Assembly (NCBI GenBank): GCA_023417815.1
Contig: JAEZEI010000077.1
Span: 1-37,223, forward strand
Length of the DNA: 37,223 bases
Direction of reading: 5' to 3'
Source: Bacteroidota bacterium
GTDB taxonomy: Bacteria; Bacteroidota; Bacteroidia; Chitinophagales; Chitinophagaceae
The translations under genes and the position numbers were made by a program. Position 1 is the stretch's first letter; each line of letters opens with the position of its first letter. The notes under the pieces are model-generated. The model had not been told where the DNA came from. It did not search any database and was given only the letters and a program-made list of their open reading frames with translations. This document shows, piece by piece, positions 1 through 7,926 of this stretch.

Positions 1-1
1 T

Positions 2-1108
2 TATTTGTTTATAAGAGACAGGGCAGAAACAGGCAGCCTTATAAAAAACGACAGCATCTTTAAACGGGGCACTTTAATAACAGGTATAAATGGTAAAAGC
101 AACCAGGAACTGGTAAATACTATTTTCAGTTACCTGCCGCAGGATGGATATGCAAATAATATCAACTACATCCGGATGAGTGGCAACTTTCCATATTATC
201 ACAGGAATATTTATGGGATCAGTAAGGAATACTTGGTTGATTATATAGATAGTGCGGGCAGGCCTTCAAGAGTAAACATTAAGCCCTTTCAACCTGTAAG
301 AGATACCACGGAACCCAGGAAGAAACCTGCACCGCGTGTAAAAAGAAAACGACCTTCCCGTGAGCAACGATTTACGCGCTACAGGAATATGGAAACAGAC
401 CTGCAGACCAAAACTGCTTTTATGACGGTGAACAGTTTCACCAAAGGACATATGCGGACGTTCTTCAGACGCTCTTTCAGGGAAATGAGGGAAGGAAATA
501 TGGAGAACCTGGTTATTGACATACGTAGCAATGGAGGGGGGCGTGTAGGATTATCAACCCTCCTCACGAAATATATTTCGTCAGAGCCTTTCCGTGTGGC
601 CGACAGCCTGTATGCTAAATCCCGCTCTCTTGCACCCTATTCCCGTTATTTCAAAGGCAAGTGGATAAATAATATCGGGATGTTCTTTTATTCCAGTCGA
701 CAGGAAGATGGTATGTATCATATAAGGCATCTCGAAAGGAAGGTGTACAAGCCTAAAAAGAACCGGTTCAGGGGAAATGTATATGTATTGACAAACGGCC
801 CTACCTTCTCTGCAGCAACACTGTTTGCAAATGCAGTTAAAGGGCAGCCGCACGTAACACTTATTGGAGAAGAAACAGGAGGCGGGTGGCACGGAAATAA
901 TGGCATCATTATTCCGGATGTAACCCTGCCGAATACCCGAACCCGAATCAGGGTTCCCTTATACCGGCTGGTGCAATATCAACATGTACCGAAGAGCGGA
1001 ACCGGTATCATTCCTGATATCTATGTAGGCACAAGTTATGAGGCCTTGCTGAAGGGATACGATAAAAAAATGCAGGTGGTTCGTGAAATTATAAAGCAGA
1101 GAAAATGA
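2..1108 (+). CDS. S41-family peptidase, C-terminal part (5' end outside window)
   Basis: The frame is open from the first bases, so the gene starts upstream of the window; the TTG at position 5 is only the first possible start inside it. The visible 369 codons carry the C-terminal-processing-peptidase core: a strand with NLVIDIRSNGGG (about residues 167-178 counting from the TTG), then VLTNGPTFSAA with the presumed nucleophile Ser269, then IGEETGGG about 20 residues later. S41 enzymes cleave proteins near their C-termini, usually in the periplasm. The lysine that S41A enzymes place about 25 residues after the serine is not obvious, so this may be a tricorn/IRBP-like (S41B-type) member. The stop codon overlaps the next start in an ATGA, so the two genes are probably cotranscribed. 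The substrate is unknown. Confidence 0.85.
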   Translation, partial: YLFIRDRAETGSLIKNDSIFKRGTLITGINGKSNQELVNTIFSYLPQDGYANNINYIRMSGNFPYYHRNIYGISKEYLVDYIDSAGRPSRVNIKPFQPVRDTTEPRKKPAPRVKRKRPSREQRFTRYRNMETDLQTKTAFMTVNSFTKGHMRTFFRRSFREMREGNMENLVIDIRSNGGGRVGLSTLLTKYISSEPFRVADSLYAKSRSLAPYSRYFKGKWINNIGMFFYSSRQEDGMYHIRHLERKVYKPKKNRFRGNVYVLTNGPTFSAATLFANAVKGQPHVTLIGEETGGGWHGNNGIIIPDVTLPNTRTRIRVPLYRLVQYQHVPKSGTGIIPDIYVGTSYEALLKGYDKKMQVVREIIKQRK

Positions 1109-1881
1109 TAAACGAAGTTTTGCTGAAAGCCATACATACGGGCGCTGATCAGCTCACAAGATTTTTCCAGGGAGAATTCAGTGTTTCAAACAAGGAGGGC
1201 ATAAACAACCTGGTAACAGAAGCTGATCATGCTGCCGAGAAAGCCATCATCGAGGTTATAAGGGAAGCTTATCCCGACCACTTCATATTAAGTGAAGAAA
1301 CCGGTGAAATGAAGACTTCCAGCAACTATAAATGGATCATTGATCCCATAGATGGTACGGTAAACTTTGCAAATGGGATCCCTATCTGTTGCGTTAGCAT
1401 AGCGGTAGAGCAGGACGGACAGATGGTTCAGGGTGCGGTTTTTAATCCATTTATGCGTGAAATGTTCTTCGCTGAAAAAGGAAAGGGAGCTACGCTGAAT
1501 GGTAAGCCGATAAGGGTAAGCAATAAAGAAACTGTGTCCACCTCCTGCCTTGTAACAGGGTTCCCCTATACCTACCTCGATATGCCCAATGGTCCTGTTC
1601 AGATCTTCGAAAAACTGATCCGGAATGGAATTCCTGTCAGGCGCCTTGGAAGTGCGGCCATTGACCTTTGCTGGGTTGCTGCAGGAAGGTTTGATGGTTT
1701 TTATGAACATAAGCTTGAGGCATGGGACAGCGCTGCAGGATTTTTAATTGTTGAAGAAGCAGGTGGAAGGGTTACCGACTTTAAAGGCGATCAATATTCT
1801 CCATACCAGCCTCATATTCTTGCCACCAACGGGAAGATCCATGATGAATTGCTTGGTATTGTTAATGGAAATGCGCTGTAG
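1105..1881 (+). CDS. Inositol monophosphatase family protein
   Basis: This 258-residue protein has the length and both signature motifs of the Mg-dependent IMPase/SuhB/CysQ family. Metal ligands are visible in SEE (Glu64), WIIDPIDGT (residues 77-85, Asp80 and Asp83) and EAWDSAAG (Asp208). The family removes phosphate from inositol 1-phosphate, related sugar phosphates, or 3'-phosphoadenosine phosphates; the sequence alone does not settle the substrate. The ATG is fixed by a 4-bp ATGA overlap with the S41 peptidase gene, which indicates translational coupling. Glycosyltransferase genes follow, so a sugar-phosphate role would fit the context, but that is inference. Confidence 0.9.
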   Translation: MINEVLLKAIHTGADQLTRFFQGEFSVSNKEGINNLVTEADHAAEKAIIEVIREAYPDHFILSEETGEMKTSSNYKWIIDPIDGTVNFANGIPICCVSIAVEQDGQMVQGAVFNPFMREMFFAEKGKGATLNGKPIRVSNKETVSTSCLVTGFPYTYLDMPNGPVQIFEKLIRNGIPVRRLGSAAIDLCWVAAGRFDGFYEHKLEAWDSAAGFLIVEEAGGRVTDFKGDQYSPYQPHILATNGKIHDELLGIVNGNAL

Positions 1882-1908
1882 AATGTATTTTGCGGCTAAA
1901 TAACGGCC

Positions 1909-3108
1909 CTGGATCTTTCAGTAATCATAGTAAGCTATAATGTAAAATATTTCCTTGAGCTGTGCCTGCATTCCGTGCTCAGGGCTGCTCAGGATATAGA
2001 TGCTGAGGTTTTGGTGGTTGATAATAATTCCAGTGATGGCAGCGTGGAATATTTGCAGAAGCGATTTCCTAATGTAATTATCATTGCAAATTCCAATAAC
2101 CCTGGATTTGGTAAAGCCTGCAACCAGGGACTTCACAAAGCAACAGGCAGGTATGTACTATTTCTCAACCCGGATACGATAGTTCCTGAGCAAAGCTTTT
2201 CTGCCTGTATCCGTTTCGCAGATGAGACCAGGGATTTTGGCTCTTTGGGTTGTAAAATGATAGATGGGTCGGGGGTATTCCTGCCGGAAAGCAAACGGTT
2301 ATTTCCAACGGCTGCAAGATCAGTATTCAGGCTAACCGGTTTAAACAGGATTTTTCCGCGAAGCAGGGTATTTTCAGGTTATTATGCTGGCCATCTTCCT
2401 GAAAATAAAATTAGCGAGGTAGATGTGATCGCTGGTGCATTCTTTTTTGCGGCTCGCAAAACCTTAATGGAACTGAAGGGATTTGATGAGGATTTTTTCA
2501 TGTACGGGGAGGATATAGACCTTTCCTATCGTATCCAGGCCAAAGGGTTAAAGAATTATTACTTCCCGGAGGTTACAATAATTCATTTTAAGGGTGAATC
2601 TGTCCAGAAATTCAGCGCCGGACATCGCAAACATTTTTATGGCGCCATGAAGTTGTTTGTGAAGAAGCATTATTCAAAAGGTTTGGAATCATTTTTTCTG
2701 AATGCAGGGATCGGTCTTTCTTCCAGATTGGCAACTCCTAAAAAAAGGGTGATGGCACAAAAGACTTCTACCCTAGCAATCCTTGCAAATGATAATACTT
2801 TTCAACAGGTAGTTCACCAGCTTAAGTTTGCCGACCCCCCGGTTTTTCTTGCAGGAAGAGTGTCTATTCAGGATGAACCGGGTGCACTTTGCTCCCTGTC
2901 GCGGTTAAGAGAGTGTTTACGCAAGAAGGAGTTTGACACACTGCTGGTATGTTGTGAAGACATAGGTTTCGATTCAGCAATAAATATTCTGCATCAATAC
3001 AAAAGGAAACTCGAATTTCTTTTTCATCCAGGTGGTGGATCAGCAATTGTAGGAAGTACAGACAGGGACCTGCAGGGAAGGGTTATAGCGAAGCCAGGAG
3101 ATCAGTGA
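1909..3108 (+). CDS. Family 2 glycosyltransferase (no canonical start codon for the full domain)
   Basis: A GT2 (GT-A fold) enzyme of the rhamnosyltransferase type that would add a sugar to a surface glycan at the cytoplasmic membrane. Translation from 1909 begins LDLSVIIVSYN, the first beta strand typical of the family, then VVDNNSSDGS, NPDT (DXD-like) and FFMYGEDIDLSYR. After the GT domain a C-terminal extension of about 120 residues contains a Rossmann-like segment (TLLVCCEDIGFDS). Reading this frame upstream meets TAA at 1897-1899, and between it and GTG 1975 there is no ATG, GTG or TTG. GTG 1975 would remove the first strand. CTG 1909, ACG 1903 or ATA 1900 may start translation, or the start was lost. 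A TATTTTG box at 1885-1891 lies just upstream. The 3' end overlaps the convergent gene by 26 bp. Confidence 0.8.
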   Translation: MDLSVIIVSYNVKYFLELCLHSVLRAAQDIDAEVLVVDNNSSDGSVEYLQKRFPNVIIIANSNNPGFGKACNQGLHKATGRYVLFLNPDTIVPEQSFSACIRFADETRDFGSLGCKMIDGSGVFLPESKRLFPTAARSVFRLTGLNRIFPRSRVFSGYYAGHLPENKISEVDVIAGAFFFAARKTLMELKGFDEDFFMYGEDIDLSYRIQAKGLKNYYFPEVTIIHFKGESVQKFSAGHRKHFYGAMKLFVKKHYSKGLESFFLNAGIGLSSRLATPKKRVMAQKTSTLAILANDNTFQQVVHQLKFADPPVFLAGRVSIQDEPGALCSLSRLRECLRKKEFDTLLVCCEDIGFDSAINILHQYKRKLEFLFHPGGGSAIVGSTDRDLQGRVIAKPGDQ

Positions 3109-4129
3109 TCCTTTTTACCAGGAGGTTGTTTTTAATTTCGGTTAATTTCCCTGATCTTCTATTGATAGATTCAAATGAAAGTTCGTTTTGCGTTACCATT
3201 CCCACACCTGCTTCGGAATGAAGTTTAGCAAGGTATTCCTGTTCTGCCTGGCCTGGTGTGGGCACCAACACCGCTTCAGCCTGCATTACGCTCAAATCCA
3301 TAATAGAAGAATACCCGGCCCGGCATATAACCATCTTTGACCGGCTGATCAGTTCCTCAACTTCTTTTCGAGAGGCAATTCCACGCACTTCAGCCATGTG
3401 ATGATCTGCAACAAATGGATCATCGATTCCTCTTACCAATACCGCATTTTGTCCCTGGAAAATTTCAAGCAATCTTAATTCAAGGAGAGACCGCTGAGGT
3501 TCAGGGCCCGATAACAGCAATAACCAGTCAATATTTTTTTCTGTTATCTTTTTTTCCAGGGAGGATAAAGGGCCGCAATATTTAACTCCCGCGCCTCGGG
3601 AAAGCATCCCTGAAAGGGAATGCGATACATCATCCGGTACCCAGCATTCGGTAAAATGTGAGATCACTTTTTTATGCGCGAAATGCAAAGCTTTATCAAG
3701 AAATGTATTGCCCGTAACGAAATTGAGCTGGTGGGTAATGTAAACTGTGTGAACTTTCTTACTCCAAAGTCCCGGACGGTTATCGCTTATAACTGCATCA
3801 AAATGGTATTTATCAATATAATTTTCCAACAACCTGTGTTCCTGCCTTGAGTTTTTGAGGGCTTTTGGACCTTGTTTAAGCAGGTGAGCCCATTGACTGC
3901 TTCCTTTGGAATAGGTTATGTTGTAATCAGGCAGTTCAAGGAAATTTGCTTGTGGGAATTCAGCCTGCAGGAGCTTTTTTGTTGATTGACCTGTACCGAT
4001 CCACGCATCGGATCCTTGCCTTATGAGCTCGTAAATGATGGGAATACACCGCGTGGCGTGGCCCAGGCCCCAGTCGAGCGGTGCAACCAATACCCTTGGG
4101 CCTGATTTGTTAATATTTTCGCCGATCAT
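3083..4129 (-). CDS. MurG-like (GT28/GT-B) glycosyltransferase
   Basis: The 348-residue protein has a GT-B layout. An N-terminal Rossmann domain opens with VLVAPLDWGLGHATRCIPI, which has the glycine-rich GLGHATR loop that binds the acceptor in MurG-like enzymes. The C-terminal domain has the donor-binding pattern CRAGYSSIMDLSVMQAEAVL followed by PTPGQAEQEYLA (about residues 268-306). No signal peptide is seen; such enzymes act at the cytoplasmic face of the inner membrane. It is probably not MurG itself, because it is remote from any division and cell-wall cluster. The donor and acceptor cannot be read from the sequence. It converges on the GT2 gene, with the last 26 bp shared, and diverges from the small lipoprotein gene at 4184. 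Confidence 0.8.
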   Translation of the reverse strand: MIGENINKSGPRVLVAPLDWGLGHATRCIPIIYELIRQGSDAWIGTGQSTKKLLQAEFPQANFLELPDYNITYSKGSSQWAHLLKQGPKALKNSRQEHRLLENYIDKYHFDAVISDNRPGLWSKKVHTVYITHQLNFVTGNTFLDKALHFAHKKVISHFTECWVPDDVSHSLSGMLSRGAGVKYCGPLSSLEKKITEKNIDWLLLLSGPEPQRSLLELRLLEIFQGQNAVLVRGIDDPFVADHHMAEVRGIASRKEVEELISRSKMVICRAGYSSIMDLSVMQAEAVLVPTPGQAEQEYLAKLHSEAGVGMVTQNELSFESINRRSGKLTEIKNNLLVKRITDLLASL

Positions 4130-4183
4130 TTTGCCCGGGCAATAATGTTTTGGATAAATAGTTTAAATTGTAACGGTAAAAAT

Positions 4184-4306
4184 ATGCAACGAATAATAAA
4201 GATATTTCTCCTGCTTCTCATCACGGGGTCTGTGGCTTCCGGTTGTTCGGCAACAAAAAAAAGTAAGTGCGGTTGCCCGAACAGGCAGGGAATGGTAGGG
4301 TATTAG
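4184..4306 (+). CDS. Tiny lipoprotein (40 aa)
   Basis: A short gene starting at ATG 4184 and ending with TAG at 4304-4306. The product is almost entirely a lipoprotein signal: MQRIIKIFLLLL followed by a lipobox ending ASGC (Cys21). After processing only about 20 residues remain, with a CGC motif (KKSKCGCPN) and the tail RQGMVGY. Similar 40-50 residue lipoproteins with a Cys-Gly-Cys-Pro patch are, as I recall, common in Chitinophagaceae, but no function is known to me. It diverges from the MurG-like gene (54 bp between starts) and is followed 7 bp later by another small ORF, which may share its transcript. It is short enough to be missed by gene callers. Confidence 0.7.
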   Translation: MQRIIKIFLLLLITGSVASGCSATKKSKCGCPNRQGMVGY

Positions 4307-4313
4307 CTATTAC

Positions 4314-4568
4314 ATGATTATGAACCACCACAATCGTGATCTGCTTGTGCTTCTGAACCAGGAGCGAATGTCGCAACAGGCATTGGAGCACGAGGTGCAT
4401 AAACTCCATGAGCTGCTATACTATGTAGAACGCACAGATAATTTGGCTGTTGCTTTCGAACTTATCGACCTGAACAGGTCCAAAGTGATCCATAAACATC
4501 ATGTAGTGCGCGACCATATAAGGTTTCGTCGCAGGAAAAACTTCGTTTTTCTATTCAACAGGAACTGA
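4314..4568 (+). CDS. Small hypothetical protein, His/Arg-rich (84 aa)
   Basis: I do not recognise this family. The ATG at 4314 (or 4320) lies 7-13 bp after the stop of the small lipoprotein gene, and the codons look like those of its neighbours. The product is hydrophilic, rich in His, Arg and Leu, with a likely helical segment (residues 8-50) and a very basic C-terminus (IRFRRRKNF). No signal or membrane segment is visible. The last 18 bp overlap the convergent aminotransferase gene. It could instead be a chance open frame in the spacer between lipoprotein and aminotransferase, but without it there would be a 240-bp gap. Confidence 0.5.
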   Translation: MIMNHHNRDLLVLLNQERMSQQALEHEVHKLHELLYYVERTDNLAVAFELIDLNRSKVIHKHHVVRDHIRFRRRKNFVFLFNRN

Positions 4569-5834
4569 ATCCACGATCTTACCCAGTGCCAGTCTCAGAT
4601 TTTCCAATACGGCAGGAATGTCCTCCTTCCTGCAACATCCAACACTTAACCGGTACCAGTCGCTGCTGCGGGGAGCACCAAATGCATAGAAAGGTACGAT
4701 CGCAAGCTTAGCTTCATCGAGTATGAACTGGGTAACGTCTTCCTGCGTTTCGAGCACTTTACCTGATGAAGTTCTTTTTCCTGCGAGGGAGATCTGGATG
4801 GTCAGGTATATGGCTGCCTGTGGAGCAATTGCATCTACGGGAAGTCCTTCCTCATGCAGGTTCCGGAATCCTTTATATATTTCATTGAGCCGGAATTCCA
4901 CTTCCTTCTTGAAATTATTGAAGTAGCCATCAACTGCGGCATCGTTCACCAGGAATTTAGCCACCGCCTTCTGTTCTGCCATTGGAGCCCACGAACCAAT
5001 GTGACTGTTAAGTCCGCGCATCTTTATGATCACTTCTTCAGGAGCGAGCGACCAGCCTACCCTTACGCCGGTAGCGGCAAATGCCTTGCTTATTCCATCC
5101 ACAAAAATGGTGTACTTCTTCATTTCAGGCCGGAGGGAAACAGGGTTGTAATGAACCGTCTGGCCATAAGTAAGTGTCCAGTAGATCTGGTCATACATCA
5201 GGTACAGTTTCTTTTCATCCTCCCCACGCGTAGCATTCTCTTCCAGTATGAGGTCGCATATTCTTTCAAGTTCCTCTTTCCTGAAAGTGGTGCCGGTAGG
5301 ATTCAGCGGGGAACAAACAGCGATAAGGGTAGCGCCCTTTACATGAGGCCTTATCTGTTCTGCCGTAGGCATGAAATTATTCTCGCGGGTTGCTTCGATA
5401 CATATATGTTCACCATGATTAAAATGAACATAATGATTATTGTTCCAGCTTGGAACAGGATAAATGACCTTATCACCCGGATCAACTATGGTGCGGTAAA
5501 TAGCATAAATGAGCGGACGCCCTCCTGCAGCTACAAGTATCTCTGATGTAGAATAATCTATTCCTTCTCTTGATTTAATGAAATGGCTGATCGCTTCCCG
5601 CAGGTCCAGTTCGCCTTCCGCTGCCGGATAGGCAGTATGGTGGTCCCTGTAAGCATTGATGATCTCCGTTTCAAGTTCTGCTGGTATGGGAAACTGCCCG
5701 GGGTCAAAGTCGCCAATGGTATAATTATATACCTGTTGTCCGCTCCTGATCTTTTCTTTTATTGCAGCACCCAGTCTAACGATCTCTGAGGGGATCAGGG
5801 TTTCTGCAAACCGGCTAAGCTTTAATTTTCCCAT
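4551..5834 (-). CDS. PLP-dependent aminotransferase, class I/II
   Basis: A fold-type I aminotransferase of 427 residues, the usual length. Visible signatures are YTIGDFDPG (N-terminal), PLNPTGT (177-182, cofactor-contacting Asn), YDQIYW (Asp215 and Tyr218), DGISKAFAATGVRVGW with the Schiff-base Lys250, and WYRLSVG near the C-terminus, whose arginine binds the substrate carboxylate. It will transfer an amino group between an amino acid and a 2-oxo acid in the cytoplasm. Aspartate- or aromatic-type substrates are typical of this subfamily, but the exact one is not readable. It is monocistronic on the minus strand with a possible promoter at 5860-5866, and its 3' end overlaps the small ORF by 18 bp. 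Confidence 0.9.
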   Translation of the reverse strand: MGKLKLSRFAETLIPSEIVRLGAAIKEKIRSGQQVYNYTIGDFDPGQFPIPAELETEIINAYRDHHTAYPAAEGELDLREAISHFIKSREGIDYSTSEILVAAGGRPLIYAIYRTIVDPGDKVIYPVPSWNNNHYVHFNHGEHICIEATRENNFMPTAEQIRPHVKGATLIAVCSPLNPTGTTFRKEELERICDLILEENATRGEDEKKLYLMYDQIYWTLTYGQTVHYNPVSLRPEMKKYTIFVDGISKAFAATGVRVGWSLAPEEVIIKMRGLNSHIGSWAPMAEQKAVAKFLVNDAAVDGYFNNFKKEVEFRLNEIYKGFRNLHEEGLPVDAIAPQAAIYLTIQISLAGKRTSSGKVLETQEDVTQFILDEAKLAIVPFYAFGAPRSSDWYRLSVGCCRKEDIPAVLENLRLALGKIVDSVPVE

Positions 5835-5859
5835 GCTGAATGGTTTAGGGCTGAAACGA

Positions 5860-5866
5860 CAAAATA
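5860..5866 (-). promoter_or_regulatory. Putative Bacteroidota -7 box of the aminotransferase gene
   Basis: On the minus strand TATTTTG lies 25 bp before the ATG of the aminotransferase, close to the family consensus TAnnTTTG (one base shorter). A TTGG lies about 21 bp further upstream, matching the expected -33 spacing. This is pattern matching only. Confidence 0.35.
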
Positions 5867-5890
5867 AAGGATATTGACCCGTTTGACCAA

Positions 5891-6466
5891 TTAACCGGGC
5901 TCAAATCCAAGGCTGACAGAATTGATGCAATAGCGCAAACCTGTTGGAGGAGGCCCGTCGTCGAATACATGACCGAGGTGTGCATTGCAGCGCCCGCAAA
6001 GCACTTCGGTACGGTTCATTCCGTAGGTATTATCTTCCTTATATATAATACTGTTCTTCTCAACAGGTTCAAAAAAACTTGGCCACCCGCAACTGCTGGA
6101 AAATTTTGCATCGCTGCGAAACAGGAGTTTGCCACATGCTACGCAATAATATTCGCCGACGTCTGAAGAATTCCAGAACTTCCCGGTAAATGGTCTTTCG
6201 GTTCCTTTCTCGCGTGCAATGTGGTAGACACTGTCGGGCAATACCTTCTTCCACTCATCTTCGCTTACTTCAATTTTTCCGGAATCAGTTCTTGAGAACC
6301 AGGGGTTTGTTTTCATTGGAATTTTTTCGGTTTTTGAATTTGAACGGTCGCGATCAATTGAAATATGGCAGCCGATCATTATATTTACTATAACTGCAAC
6401 AAGAGCTGTGCCTATAGCACGAGCCTTTAAATGAAAAGCGGTTACCTTTGTTTTAGTTATCATCAA
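5891..6466 (-). CDS. msrB: Peptide-methionine (R)-S-oxide reductase, lipoprotein form
   Basis: MsrB reduces methionine-R-sulfoxide in oxidised proteins. The catalytic domain (about residues 67-190) shows both zinc pairs CVAC (Cys108, Cys111) and CGRC (Cys157, Cys160), the substrate motif SSSCGWPSF with candidate resolving Cys126, and RYCINSVSL with the catalytic Cys180. The first 33 residues form a signal with a hydrophobic stretch ending IMIGC (Cys33), so the protein is probably a lipoprotein working in the periplasm; Met51 could start a cytoplasmic form. It diverges from adk with only 29 bp between start codons, so the promoters must overlap the coding sequences or one another. Confidence 0.93.
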   Translation of the reverse strand: MMITKTKVTAFHLKARAIGTALVAVIVNIMIGCHISIDRDRSNSKTEKIPMKTNPWFSRTDSGKIEVSEDEWKKVLPDSVYHIAREKGTERPFTGKFWNSSDVGEYYCVACGKLLFRSDAKFSSSCGWPSFFEPVEKNSIIYKEDNTYGMNRTEVLCGRCNAHLGHVFDDGPPPTGLRYCINSVSLGFEPG

Positions 6467-6495
6467 TATCGGTACTAGGCCGGATTTAATCAGTT

Positions 6496-7104
6496 ATGTT
6501 CAATTTAATACTTTTTGGGCCTCCAGGCAGTGGAAAAGGTACGCAAAGCGAAAAGATCATTGCGAAATATGAATTAATGCATCTCAGTACGGGCGACCTG
6601 CTTCGTTCTGAGATAAGCAGGCAGACCGCCCTGGGGATCGAAGCCAAAAAATTCATAGACAAAGGTGAACTTGTACCGGATGAGGTGGTGATCGGAATGA
6701 TCAGCTCGGCGCTGGAAGAAAATCCTGATGCAAAAGGATTTCTTTTCGACGGTTTTCCCCGTACATCTGCCCAGGCTGAAGCTCTTGACAGGCTGCTCGA
6801 TCTGCGAAATGAATCCATTTCAGTTATGCTTGCGCTGGATGTAAGTGAACAGGAACTTATAAAGCGCCTCCTGAAACGTGGTGAGACCAGCGGCAGGTCA
6901 GATGATAATAATGAGAACGTTATCAGGGCAAGAATAGAGGAATACAGGAATAAGACCGAAGCCGTAGCAGATTATTACCGCAGGTTCAATAAAGTAGTGC
7001 TGGTAAAAGGTGAAGGCTCAATAAATGAGATCTTCGGGCTGTTATGTGATGAGATCGATAAAAGGATCCCCGCCTCTATTGTAAATACCCCGCCGGTTCA
7101 ATAA
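6496..7104 (+). CDS. adk: Adenylate kinase (short form)
   Basis: Adk converts AMP and ATP to two ADP and is essential for adenine nucleotide balance. The 202-residue product has the P-loop GPPGSGKGT (8-16), the AMP-binding segment LSTGDLLRSEI (30-40), GFLFDGFPRT (82-91) and the LID arginines in KRGETSGRSDD. The LID is short and lacks the zinc-binding cysteines of long-form enzymes. The start ATG follows directly on the divergent msrB. The TAA stop overlaps the next ATG by one base, so the DUF1569-like gene is probably translated from the same message. Confidence 0.96.
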   Translation: MFNLILFGPPGSGKGTQSEKIIAKYELMHLSTGDLLRSEISRQTALGIEAKKFIDKGELVPDEVVIGMISSALEENPDAKGFLFDGFPRTSAQAEALDRLLDLRNESISVMLALDVSEQELIKRLLKRGETSGRSDDNNENVIRARIEEYRNKTEAVADYYRRFNKVVLVKGEGSINEIFGLLCDEIDKRIPASIVNTPPVQ

Positions 7105-7568
7105 TGAGTGCAGACAAAATAAATTTCCTTCGTACAGAATTGCTCCTGCTTCTTGAAAAAGTAAATGCAGATGCAAAAGCAAGATGGGGAAAGATGGATG
7201 CACAGCAGATGATCGAACACCTCGCTTATTTTTTTGATATGTCTGCAGGAAAGATCCAGACTACCCTGGTAACGCCCGAAGAACATCTTCCTAAATACCG
7301 TGATTTTCTTTACAGTGATAAAGAATTCAGGGAAAATACAAAAGCACCTGAATCAATCATCCCTGTAGAACCTCTTCCAGCTCAACTTCCTTCTCTTATA
7401 GATGCCATGGAAAAGTTGAAGTTATCCATAGATGGCTTCCTGGAGCATTTCAGCATGGAACCCGGCGCCAAAACCCTGCATCCTGTTTTTGGTTGGCTTT
7501 CGTTCGAAGACTGGCTGATGTTGCATTATAAACATGTAAACCATCACCTGAGGCAATTCACTGCCTGA
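7104..7568 (+). CDS. DUF1569/DinB-like four-helix protein
   Basis: The 154-residue protein resembles the DUF1569 branch of the DinB/YfiT superfamily. These are four-helix bundles that often carry a three-histidine metal site. Candidate metal ligands are the histidine in MIEHLAYFF (His39) and the histidines of the C-terminal LHYKHVNHHLRQF. The motif RWGKMDAQQMIEH near residues 28-39 and WLSFEDWLMLHYKHV near the end are the conserved family regions as I know them. Activity is unproven; some relatives are thiol transferases. The start overlaps the adk stop by 1 bp, and its stop abuts the stop of the convergent Kazal gene with no intervening base. Confidence 0.75.
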   Translation: MSADKINFLRTELLLLLEKVNADAKARWGKMDAQQMIEHLAYFFDMSAGKIQTTLVTPEEHLPKYRDFLYSDKEFRENTKAPESIIPVEPLPAQLPSLIDAMEKLKLSIDGFLEHFSMEPGAKTLHPVFGWLSFEDWLMLHYKHVNHHLRQFTA

Positions 7569-7784
7569 TCATTTACATTCTCCCTTTGTAAAGGTTTTGA
7601 TGCCTTCGCAGGTTGCTATGCAAGCATTCCCATAGGTCTTGTTATCACACCCGCATACCGGGTCGTATTGCATGGTACACATACAGTCTTCTTTCTTTTC
7701 CCCGATACATGGATCAGAGGTCTTTTTGCAGGTACCCTGGAAACTTAGCAGGATAACGAAGATGACGATGATATTCCTGATCAT
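7569..7784 (-). CDS. Secreted Kazal-type protease-inhibitor-like protein
   Basis: A 71-residue exported protein. The N-terminus (MIRNIIVIFVILLSFQGTC) is a signal peptide; Cys19 follows GT, so lipidation is possible but the lipobox is not ideal. The mature part has a complete Kazal-like cysteine pattern: MCTMQYDPVCGCDNKTYGN followed by CIATCEG and a final GECK. Kazal domains block serine proteases by inserting a loop into the active site; bacterial versions in Bacteroidota are known but mostly uncharacterised. It is a single-gene unit on the minus strand, divergent from paaZ by 142 bp. Confidence 0.8.
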   Translation of the reverse strand: MIRNIIVIFVILLSFQGTCKKTSDPCIGEKKEDCMCTMQYDPVCGCDNKTYGNACIATCEGIKTFTKGECK

Positions 7785-7901
7785 GCCGGGAAATTAAGGG
7801 ATAATTAAAAATATTCGCTATTCGGAATGATGCAGCAAAAACTTTGCAGAAATCCTGGTTCGCTCAATTTTACTTTTCCCCTTTCACTTTGGCTTATTAC
7901 T

Positions 7902-7909
7902 TAGATTTG
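7902..7909 (+). promoter_or_regulatory. Putative -7 promoter box for paaZ
   Basis: TAGATTTG is an exact match to the Bacteroidota -7 consensus TAnnTTTG and ends 17 bp before the paaZ ATG, which would give a very short leader. No clear TTTG is seen at the expected -33 spacing. The rest of the 7785-7926 spacer shows nothing I recognise. Confidence 0.5.
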
Positions 7910-7926
7910 CCCTTCAATATAACAGC

